Source: an uncultured Nocardiaceae bacterium
GTDB lineage: Bacteria; Actinomycetota; Actinomycetes; Mycobacteriales; Mycobacteriaceae
Direction: 5' to 3'
NCBI GenBank assembly: GCA_936936565.1
Contig: CAKZIX010000142.1
Coordinates: 1-20,554 of the forward strand
DNA length: 20,554 bases
The notes under the pieces are model-generated. The model was given only the letters and a program-made list of their open reading frames with translations. It had not been told where the DNA came from and made no database searches. Positions 1 to 5,665 of the stretch are shown here, piece by piece (the first letter of the stretch is position 1; each line of letters opens with the position of its first letter). The position numbers were made by a program, and so were the translations under genes.

Positions 1-1
1 C

Positions 2-1240
2 AGCCGTTATATGAGTACGCCGCGACGCTTCCGCAAAGCGTTTGAGGAGCTGGGTCCGACCTTCGTCAAACTCGGTCAGGTATTGTCCACGCGGGTCGAT
101 ATTTTCGGGGCGGAGTGGATTGAAGAGTTTGAACAACTGCAAAGCAACGTCGCGCCGATACCGTCGTCTGAAATCTATACTTTGGTCGAAGCCTATCTGG
201 GCAAACCCGTTTCCGAAGTGTTCCGCAGCATAGACCCGAAACCCGCAGGCAGCGCGTCGGTGGCTCAGGTACACCGCGCCGAACTTTTAGACGGAACCGC
301 CGTCGCCGTCAAAGTCAAACGCCCCGACATCGAGCCGGTCATTCAGGCGGATTTGCGGATTTTGAACCACCTCGCCAGACTGATGGAATCCGAAATCCCC
401 GAAGTGCGCCGTTACCAGCCCGTATTGATGGTCGCCTATTTTGCCAAGAGTCTGGCGAAAGAAACCGACTTATCGGTGGAGCTGCGCTATATGCAGCGCT
501 TCGGTCAGACCTTTTCAGACGACCCCTTGGTCCGCATCCCCGCAGTCTATCCCGACATTTCCAACCGGCACATCCTCGTACAAGACTACATCGGCGGCAC
601 GCTCCTGAAAGACGCCGACCTCGACACCATGCCCCACACCTTGCGCAACGGGCTTGCCGGACGGATTACCGACACCCTCTTCACCATGATGCTGCGACAA
701 GGCTTTTTCCATGCCGACCCCCATCCGGGCAACATCTTCATCAACGACAACGGCGGCATCACCTTCATCGACTTCGGGCTGGTCGGACACCTCGGCAATA
801 CCCGCCGCCGCGAAATCCTCAACCTTATCAACGCCCTGACCAACAACGACGCGATGCTCATCCAATACGTCCTCAGCGACTGGGCGCAGGGCGATTTGCC
901 CGACGAAAACCTGCTCGGCGCAGACGTCTTGGAAATGCTGCTCAACTACGAACACACGCCCATCCGCGACCTGCGCGTCAGCCAAGTCATCAACGACATC
1001 ACCTCCATCATGCGCCGCCACGGGCTGACCCTGCCCGGCGACCTCGTGATGCTCTTCAAGACCCTCATCACCCTCGAAGGCGTCGTCAAACGGCTCGACG
1101 GCAGTATCGAACTGCTCGAACGCGCCAAACCCATCACCGAAGCCGCCGTCAAAGAACAAGCCTCCGCCGCCCACATCGCCCGCAACGCCAAAACGCAACT
1201 GCGCACCCTGTTGCAAATGGCGGAGTCGCTGCCGCAAGAC
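2..1240 (+). CDS. ubiB: UbiB-family (ABC1/ADCK) kinase-like protein, partial and chimeric
   Basis: Atypical kinase-like ATPase needed for ubiquinone biosynthesis in proteobacteria; family members sit at the inner membrane. The frame is open to the window edge, so the N-terminus is missing; the first Met is at 11 and matches roughly residue 50 of full-length UbiB. Family motifs occur in order: KxGQ (FVKLGQVLSTR), the Ala-rich loop (GSASVAQVH), the lysine in VAVKVKRP, the ExD region (KETDLSVELRYM), the catalytic HADPHPGN and the metal-binding DFG in FIDFGLVG. Codon use is poorer in G/C at third positions than the rest of the window and looks like Neisseria. The C-terminal membrane segments of UbiB are absent because near 1,215-1,245 the frame passes into MltG. 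Mycobacteriales use menaquinone and do not normally keep ubiB beside mltG, so the segment is judged foreign. The family call is firm; the Neisseria assignment is inferred from style and uptake sequences. Confidence 0.9.
163..172 (+). other. Neisseria-type DNA uptake sequence core
   Basis: The 10-mer GTCGTCTGAA lies inside the ubiB coding sequence. As I recall the published uptake-sequence dialects, this is the core of the N. mucosa-type variant (AGGTCGTCTGAA); the two bases before it here are CC rather than AG. A second copy lies at 514-523 on the other strand. One copy alone could be chance. Confidence 0.55.
514..525 (-). other. Neisseria-type DNA uptake sequence, second copy
   Basis: Read on the minus strand this is GGGTCGTCTGAA, matching 11 of 12 bases of the recalled N. 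mucosa-type uptake sequence, with the 10-base core intact. Two exact cores in about 1.2 kb of the segment that already looks neisserial are unlikely by chance. Confidence 0.6.
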
Positions 1241-1591
1241 TTCCCGAAGGTCGCCCGGGTGATCCTGAACCGGCTGGCGATCAACCAGGCGTTGCAGTTC
1301 GACTCCACCGTGAACTACGCACTCGATACCACCGAGGTGGCGACCACCGACGCCGACCGCGCGAAGAAGACGCCGTGGAACACCTACGCGATGCCGGGCC
1401 TGCCTGCCACGCCGATCTCGTCGCCGTCGCTGAAGGCGCTCGAAGCCGTCGAGGTGCCGGCGGCCGGTCCGTGGCGATACTTCGTCACCATCGACAAGCA
1501 GGGCACCACGCTGTTCACCGAAAGCTACGACGAGCACCTGCGCAACATCGACAAGGCCGCGCAAAGCGGAATTCTGCAAAGTGGGCGGTGA
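1240..1591 (+). CDS. mltG: Endolytic murein transglycosylase MltG, C-terminal fragment
   Basis: MltG (YceG) cuts nascent glycan strands in the periplasmic space and terminates peptidoglycan polymerisation. About 116 residues of its C-terminal catalytic domain are present. Recognisable features are the FPKVARVILNRL helix, LQFDSTVNYAL, the WNTYAMPGLPATPISSPS loop (family consensus near YNTYxxxGLPPGPI) and the terminal YFVTIDKQG...F..SYDEHLRNI. The N-terminal membrane anchor, LysM-like region and the ASxxExE segment carrying the catalytic Glu are replaced by UbiB sequence. The stop at 1589-1591 lies inside aroE, which starts at 1581; mltG followed by aroE is the usual order in Mycobacteriales. 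As it stands the product cannot be an active transglycosylase. The family call rests on recognising these motifs and on the neighbour. Confidence 0.85.
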
Positions 1592-2405
1592 CTGGTCGGC
1601 GCCTAGGCGGGCGGCGGTACTCGGCAAACCGATCGCACACTCGCGGTCGCCGCAACTGCACCTGGCGGCCTACCGAGCGCTCGGGCTCGACTGGACCTAC
1701 GAGCGCATCGAATGCGACGAGCAGCAGTTGCCCGGGCTGGTCGCGGCGTTGCGGCCCGCGTGGGTGGGCCTGTCGGTAACCATGCCGGGCAAGGTCGCCG
1801 CGCTGCGCTTCGCCACCGAACGCACGGAGCGCGCCGTCCTCGCCGGATCGGCCAACACCCTGGTGCGCACCGCGGACGGCTGGCGTGCCGACTGCACCGA
1901 CGTCGACGGCGTACGGGGCGCGCTCGTCGAGGGCGGCGTGGGCGAGCTTTCCGGTGCCGCGGTGGTCGTCGTCGGTGCGGGCGGCACCGCCCGGCCGGCA
2001 CTGATCGCGCTCGCCGGTCTCGGCGCCGCCAGCATCACGCTCGTCGCACGCAGTGCCCAACGAGCAAGTGCCGCACTCGAATTGGCTGCCGAACTCGGCA
2101 TGCGCGCGCGAGTCATCGAATTCGACCCGGCGCTGGTCGGCGCCGCCTGCCGGCAGGCCGCGGCCGTCGTCTCCACCGTGCCCGCCGAAGCCGGCGTCGC
2201 CATCTCGGGCGCCGTGTCCGACGCCCGGTTCCTGCTCGACGCGATCTACCACCCCTGGCCGACCCCGCTGGCCGCGGCTGTCGCGACCAACGGCGGCATC
2301 GTCGTCAGCGGCCTGGAGATGCTGCTGAACCAGGCATACGGCCAAGTCGAACAGTTCACCGGGATGCCCGCCCCGCGCGAGGCCATGCGGGCTGCGCTCT
2401 ACTGA
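1581..2405 (+). CDS. aroE: Shikimate dehydrogenase
   Basis: Reduces 3-dehydroshikimate to shikimate with NADPH in the cytoplasm, fourth step of the shikimate pathway. The GTG start at 1581 overlaps the end of mltG by 11 bases and gives 274 residues, normal for the family. Substrate-binding SRS is at 21-23 (HSRSPQLH), the catalytic Lys at 71 in SVTMPGK, the NT of GSANTLV at 92-93 and the catalytic Asp at 107. The usual NTD reads CTD here, a Cys in place of Asn. The glycine-rich nucleotide loop GAGGTA is at 132-137, followed by DAIYHPWPTPL and the C-terminal GLEMLLNQA helix. No start codon further inside precedes the conserved VLGKPIAHS, so the start is well fixed. It is probably co-transcribed and translationally coupled with mltG in the native genome. 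Confidence 0.95.
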   Translation: MGGDWSAPRRAAVLGKPIAHSRSPQLHLAAYRALGLDWTYERIECDEQQLPGLVAALRPAWVGLSVTMPGKVAALRFATERTERAVLAGSANTLVRTADGWRADCTDVDGVRGALVEGGVGELSGAAVVVVGAGGTARPALIALAGLGAASITLVARSAQRASAALELAAELGMRARVIEFDPALVGAACRQAAAVVSTVPAEAGVAISGAVSDARFLLDAIYHPWPTPLAAAVATNGGIVVSGLEMLLNQAYGQVEQFTGMPAPREAMRAALY

Positions 2406-2470
2406 CAGCACGCTCGAGCGCGGCGGGCTGCGTGGTCGGGATCGGCTGTCGGGCGCGGATGATGTCCGCC

Positions 2471-2528
2471 TCGAAAGTGCGCTGAGGGCGGGATTTCGGC
2501 CGATTTCCCGCCCTCACAACACACTCGA
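2471..2528. repeat. 58-bp palindromic intergenic repeat, copy A
   Basis: Begins and ends in TCGA. Left arm TCGAAAGTGCGCTGAGGGCG continuing GGA pairs with right arm TCCCGCCCTCAC...ACTCGA at 18 of 23 positions around a 12-base centre. It lies 65 bases past the aroE stop and could also work as a hairpin terminator for aroE, although no T-run follows. Copy C at 3248-3305 has the same length and ends. Confidence 0.6.
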
Positions 2529-2576
2529 ACGCACGCAGATCGGCCGCGTGGTCGCGGTCGAGTGATGATTTCCGCT

Positions 2577-2619
2577 TCGAGTGTGCGCTGCGGGCGAATC
2601 TGCGCCCGCCTTGACAGCG
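2577..2619. repeat. Degenerate copy B of the palindromic repeat
   Basis: The left flank and arm (GATTTCCGCTTCGAGTGTGC, then GCTGCGGGCG) closely follow copy A (GATGTCCGCCTCGAAAGTGC, then GCTGAGGGCG). The inner stem GCGGGCG / CGCCCGC is intact, but the outer right arm has decayed. It lies just past the stop of the minus-strand prepilin peptidase and could terminate it. Confidence 0.45.
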
Positions 2620-2649
2620 CGCGCGGCAGGTTGCGCTGCGGCTCGAGGA

Positions 2650-3018
2650 TCAGGCGACCAGGGCGCACAGCGTCGCCGCGCACATCGAGGGGCCGTGCGG
2701 CACGCGGCGTTGCCGGGTGGCGAGCGCGACCACCGCGGTGAGTGCCGGAGCCGCGGCCGCCGCGAACAGCCACGCCGTGGCACCGTCGAGCGCGGCGGCC
2801 CCGCCCACGCCGAGCGCCAGCTTGACATCGCCCGCACCCAGCGCAGACGGCGAAAGCAGATGCGGCACAAGATGGATCACGGCGAGTAGCAGGCCTCCGA
2901 CGATCGCGACACGGGGCTGCCCGAGCAGCGCGCCGTACGTCCACACCGCGAGCGCGCCCGGCAGCGTCAACCAATTCGGCAGCCGCTGCTCCCGAATGTC
3001 GTACGCGCACAGCAACAC
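2650..3018 (-). CDS. Prepilin peptidase (A24 family), small type, uncertain 5' end
   Basis: Membrane aspartyl protease of the type that cleaves type IV/Flp prepilin leaders at the cytoplasmic face; short homologues (about 140 residues, Rv2551c) sit next to aroE in mycobacteria. The two catalytic aspartates are visible in YDIREQRLPN and GAGDVKLALG, and most of the rest is hydrophobic helix. The best start I can find is GTG at 3018, giving 122 residues and placing the first Asp only six residues in. The hydrophobic sequence continues upstream in frame (IFLAWC) without any ATG, GTG or TTG, so the true N-terminus looks lost or altered. No ribosome binding site is clear. The Cys-rich N-terminal methylase part of full-length TFPP enzymes is absent, as in mycobacterial relatives. 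Function is family-based; the substrate is not visible here. Confidence 0.75.
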   Translation of the reverse strand: MLLCAYDIREQRLPNWLTLPGALAVWTYGALLGQPRVAIVGGLLLAVIHLVPHLLSPSALGAGDVKLALGVGGAAALDGATAWLFAAAAAPALTAVVALATRQRRVPHGPSMCAATLCALVA

Positions 3019-3357
3019 ACACCACGCTAGGAAGATCCCCCGACAAGCACGCCCGGGACTATGGCACGGAATCGCCGGTTTGCAACGCCGATCGTGAGCT
3101 GGGTCGACGATGCGACGTCGCCGAGTTCGTTGACGGTTGCGATGTGTTCGGTGTCGCCCGGGCGTGACGGTACGAGGCGCCACGCTCGTCGATGCGACGA
3201 GCGGGTCGTCGACGCGAGGCAATCGTGGTCGGGCGACGGCTGCGATATCGAATGTGGTGTGCGGGCGGGAAGTCGGGCGGCCTTCCGCCCGCACCACACA
3301 CTCGACGATGCAGCGCCCAACGCGCGGACCGATCTGGACAGCGCGGCACGGTCACGC
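3019..3357. other. Non-coding stretch between prepilin peptidase and the MNIO operon
   Basis: No convincing gene in 339 bases. It holds palindromic repeat copy C (3248-3305). A minus-strand open frame ending at 3027 reads ELGDVASSTQLTIGVANRR then FRAIVPGVLVGGSS, loosely like the N-terminus of AbiEi/DUF559-type proteins, but it has no start codon nearby and no continuation, so it is not called as a gene. Confidence 0.5.
3248..3305. repeat. 58-bp palindromic intergenic repeat, copy C (best preserved)
   Basis: Begins and ends in TCGA. The left arm TCGAATGTGGTGTGCGGGCG, followed by GGAA, faces the right arm TTCCGCCCGCACCACACACT, followed by CGA, forming a long near-perfect stem around a GC-rich centre. 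Same length and ends as copy A, 777 bases away. It lies 53 bases past the stop of the minus-strand partner gene (3358) and may act as the operon terminator. Confidence 0.65.
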
Positions 3358-3912
3358 TCAGCGGCGGAAGCGGTTCCACCAACGGGGCTTGCGCGGCGCG
3401 GGGAGGTCTCCGCGGGCGACGAGCCAGCCGGCGAAGGCGGCGGCGTCGTCGCGGGCGCGCTGATCGTCGGCGCGGGGGAAACGGTCGGCGTAGTCGTCGA
3501 AGAGGGCGACGAACCGGTCGCCGAGTGTCGTGTACACATCGGGGCGCAGGCTGGCGACGACGCGTCTGCGCTTGGCGCGCAAGGCTTTCGACTGCACATG
3601 CAGGTCCGCGGCAGTGAATCCGGGGGGCGGCGCGCCGCCGGCGAGCAACGCCTGCAGCAGCTCGCCCTGGCGCTCGGCGAGGGCACGGCGCCGGGCGTCG
3701 GGATCGATGCGCTTGCCGGTGGCGGGATCGATGCGCTTGCCGGTGGCGTTGTCGGCGCGCAACCCGTCGCTCGCCGCCCCGCGCACGCCGTGCGGCTCCG
3801 CAGGGCTGGCGATGGTCGGTGTGTGATCGTCCACCTGCGCGGCTGTCTCGCGCGACCGAACGTTCGGTTGCGACGGCCCGCCGGCATCTTTCCCCAGCGC
3901 GGGTCCGGTCAC
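3358..3912 (-). CDS. MNIO-operon partner protein (resembles SCO6045-type C-terminal domain)
   Basis: 184 residues, function unknown. The GTG start at 3912 overlaps the TGA of the MNIO gene by four bases (GTGA), so it is probably translated by coupling and works with that enzyme. Residues 1 to about 70 are polar, Pro/Gly-rich and likely disordered, and contain the eight-residue tandem repeat ATGKRIDP twice. The rest is a helical domain: RQGELLQALLAGGAPPPGF, then SKALRAKRRRVVASLRP and a segment rich in D/R/A, ending in basic WWNRFRR. The pattern RQ..L..AL..G...PPGF...K.LR.KR resembles what I recall as the SCO6045-like C-terminal domain of actinobacteria, often encoded beside DUF692 genes; this is from memory. 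By analogy with the partner proteins of other MNIO enzymes it may bind the substrate or help present it. No signal peptide or membrane segment is seen. Confidence 0.7.
   Translation of the reverse strand: MTGPALGKDAGGPSQPNVRSRETAAQVDDHTPTIASPAEPHGVRGAASDGLRADNATGKRIDPATGKRIDPDARRRALAERQGELLQALLAGGAPPPGFTAADLHVQSKALRAKRRRVVASLRPDVYTTLGDRFVALFDDYADRFPRADDQRARDDAAAFAGWLVARGDLPAPRKPRWWNRFRR
3700..3747. repeat. 24-bp perfect tandem duplication inside the partner gene
   Basis: Two adjacent identical 24-base units, each starting GGGATCGATGCG on the plus strand. In the minus-strand gene they encode ATGKRIDP twice, keeping the frame. Length variation between strains would be expected. Confidence 0.85.
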
Positions 3913-4703
3913 AGCCGCTCCCGGATGGCTGTGAGCTCGGCAGCCAGCTCGGCGTCGGGTGGATAGTCGCCGTCGCGCTCGAGTAGTGCGCCGGGCGGAT
4001 CGATGCGCGCACGCAGTTCGCCCAGGAGGTCGAGCACGCCTGACGGCACGGGGTGGGTGTGCGTGTCGTGGTAGACGCCGTCACGTTCGACGCCGCCGGC
4101 GACGTGCACGTAGGCGACTCGATCCAACGGCAATTCCTCCAGCTGCGCCACCGGGTCGAGCCCGCGGTTGCGGGCGTTGGCGTAGACGTTCGCGACGTCG
4201 AGGATCAGCAGGCTGCCGGTGCGTTCGCAGAGGCGGCGTAGAAACTCGCCCTCCGACATCGTGTTCTCCGGCCAATCGATAAGCGCTGCAATGTTTTCCA
4301 GGGCGAGTGGCACCGGAAGTACGGACTGCGCGGCCCGCACGTTGGCCACGAGCACGTCGAGCGCGTCCGGTGTGCGTGGCACCGGCATGAGGTGCCCGGC
4401 GTCCAGGCCGCCGGCCCGCACGAAGCAGACGTGATCGCTGGCCAGTGGTGCATCGAGCGCCGTGGCGACGGCAGCCAGGTGTTCCACGCGCGCGATGTCC
4501 AGCGGGTCGGCGCCGCCCAGCGACAGCGAAACTGCGTGGGGGAGTGCGGGTTTGCCCAATCCGGTGAGCGCCGCGGGCAGATGGTCGGGCAACAGGGCCT
4601 CGGCGAGGACCTCGACCCAGTCGACGGGCAGCCGGGCGATGGTCAGGTCGATCTCGGGGCGCCAGCCGATGCCGATCCCGAGCCGGCCTGGCTCACCCGC
4701 CAC
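3909..4703 (-). CDS. MNIO-family (DUF692) multinuclear iron oxygenase
   Basis: TIM-barrel enzyme of the multinuclear non-heme iron-dependent oxidative family (relatives MbnB, TglH, ChrH), which modify cysteines or nearby atoms in ribosomal peptides. The GTG start at 4703 gives 264 residues and overlaps the upstream gene by 11 bases; a longer frame to 4865 only adds Ala/Arg-rich sequence antisense-like to the glycine tail of that gene. Expected metal and active-site residues are visible: GIGIGWRPE at 9-17, H56 (PHAVSLSLGG), D90-H91 (ASDHVCFV), E136-N137 (LALENI), D169 and N172 (LILDVANVY), H200 (VAYVHVAGG), D213/H215 (YHDTHTHP) and E242 (LLERDGDYP). The first Asn of the common DxNN motif is Ala. 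Gene order and overlaps suggest that the substrate is the TIGR04222-type protein encoded just upstream. Cytoplasmic. Confidence 0.88.
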   Translation of the reverse strand: MAGEPGRLGIGIGWRPEIDLTIARLPVDWVEVLAEALLPDHLPAALTGLGKPALPHAVSLSLGGADPLDIARVEHLAAVATALDAPLASDHVCFVRAGGLDAGHLMPVPRTPDALDVLVANVRAAQSVLPVPLALENIAALIDWPENTMSEGEFLRRLCERTGSLLILDVANVYANARNRGLDPVAQLEELPLDRVAYVHVAGGVERDGVYHDTHTHPVPSGVLDLLGELRARIDPPGALLERDGDYPPDAELAAELTAIRERL

Positions 4704-5571
4704 AGCCGCCACCTCCGCAGCCGCCACCACCGTCTCCGCCGCCGCTGCCCCCGTCGCCCCCGCCGCCGCCGGATCCGCAGTCCGAGCCCGAACCCCAGTC
4801 GCCGCCCGAGCCGCCCGAGCCGCTGCCGCCGGCCCCGGGCGGTGGCGCAACTGCTTGGGCGACAACCGGATCCGGGAATTCGGTCAGACCACCGAGCGCG
4901 ACCAGGAGCCCCGCGCCGGCGGCCGCGGCGGGCACCGGCACGCGTGCGTACGCGAGGTGCCGGTCTCCGGCGGCGGTGCGCTTGGCACCCAGGCCGCGCC
5001 GGCGATTGCCGAACACGACGATGCCGATGGCCGCGACGACGAGCAGCATGACCAGCCCGGTGACATCTTCACCGCGCGATGCCGCCGCGAACATTCCGAC
5101 GAGCAGGCCCACCCAGACCAACCAGAGCCCGCCGGCGGCGCGCTGATGGTGCCGGTGGCGTTGCGTGGCGGACACCATGAATCCGCGCGCGTACACCGCG
5201 GTGGCGAAGCGCTCGAGGTCCGGGGCCCGCCCGACCATGTCGCGCAGGGCGGCGACGTCGACTCCGCGCGGTGCGGCGTGCACCGCGTCCCAGACCGCTG
5301 CCTCGAACGGCTCGGCCGGGCGGGTGCCGGTGGCGACCAGCAGATTCAGCGTCTGGCTGACCCGCAGCCGGTGCTGCTCGAGCAGCACAGCAACGGCCGT
5401 ATCGACCGCGCGGTGCGGCCCGCCGGCCAGGTAGGCGAGCTCGTAGAGGCTGCGCAGCGGCGCTCTCTCGTCCGCCGCCGGTGCCTGCGACAGCGCGGTG
5501 TGCCGGCGCAGCAGTACCGCCCCCGCGGCAACGGCGCACCCGATCAGCACCATGAATCCGAACATCCCCAT
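4693..5571 (-). CDS. TIGR04222-type membrane protein with Gly/Cys-rich tail, candidate MNIO substrate
   Basis: 292 residues. The ATG at 5571 is chosen because AGGGAGGAGG (5577-5586) stands five bases upstream; an earlier Met at 5616 lacks this. Order of parts: a membrane helix at about 4-21, a conserved soluble region at 39-130 (LRSLYELAYLAGGPHRAVDT, then AVAVLLEQHRL...GTRPAEPFE...WDAV), two close membrane helices at about 149-164 and 171-188, a further hydrophobic stretch near 211-226, and from 246 on an almost pure Gly/Ser/Asp tail. The only cysteines in the tail are C265, C285 and C290; it ends GGGGCGGGGCGG. The soluble region fits my memory of TIGR04222, a family known for ending in low-complexity sequence near DUF692 genes. 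First gene of an overlapping three-gene operon with MNIO and partner. Its role is not known; a modified, metal-binding or surface-exposed tail is the inference. Confidence 0.8.
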   Translation of the reverse strand: MGMFGFMVLIGCAVAAGAVLLRRHTALSQAPAADERAPLRSLYELAYLAGGPHRAVDTAVAVLLEQHRLRVSQTLNLLVATGTRPAEPFEAAVWDAVHAAPRGVDVAALRDMVGRAPDLERFATAVYARGFMVSATQRHRHHQRAAGGLWLVWVGLLVGMFAAASRGEDVTGLVMLLVVAAIGIVVFGNRRRGLGAKRTAAGDRHLAYARVPVPAAAAGAGLLVALGGLTEFPDPVVAQAVAPPPGAGGSGSGGSGGDWGSGSDCGSGGGGGDGGSGGGDGGGGCGGGGCGG

Positions 5572-5576
5572 CGCGG

Positions 5577-5586
5577 CCTCCTCCCT
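5577..5586 (-). promoter_or_regulatory. Strong ribosome binding site for the TIGR04222-type gene
   Basis: AGGGAGGAGG on the minus strand, five bases before the ATG at 5571. It decides the start. A -10-like TAGATT lies upstream on the minus strand (5599 to 5594); no matching -35 is seen. Confidence 0.7.
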
Positions 5587-5645
5587 GGCTCCGAATCTAG
5601 CGGCCGACACCGACAACGAGGTCTCAGCTCGGTGCCACTCCTGCG

Positions 5646-5665
5646 ACGTGGGACAATTCCCACGT
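5646..5665 (+). promoter_or_regulatory. Perfect inverted repeat over the aroC start; likely leaderless promoter
   Basis: ACGTGGGACAATTCCCACGT is a perfect 8-base inverted repeat with a 4-base centre. Its right arm includes the first two bases of the aroC GTG (5664). GACAAT (5652-5657) sits exactly where a -10 box should be for a transcript beginning at the GTG, and there is no Shine-Dalgarno sequence. It could be a repressor operator at the promoter or, if transcribed from further upstream, a hairpin hiding the start. Confidence 0.5.

Noticed and set aside
1..1240. Recent horizontal transfer of ubiB from Neisseria into the actinobacterium
   Set aside because: The fusion destroys two genes, there is no mobile element, and a second multi-part chimera stands at the other end; artefact is simpler.
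2406..2649. Small genes between aroE and the prepilin peptidase
   Set aside because: Short open frames exist, but they are explained by GC bias and the palindromic repeats; none has a ribosome binding site or recognisable sequence.
3027..3160. AbiEi/DUF559-like protein (minus strand)
   Set aside because: Only about 40 residues have a loose resemblance, without a start codon or continuation; kept as a note under the peptidase finding.
4704..4865. Longer N-terminus for the MNIO enzyme
   Set aside because: The extra residues are Ala/Arg-rich and overlap the Gly-rich tail of the upstream gene in another frame; conserved MNIO sequence begins just after GTG 4703.
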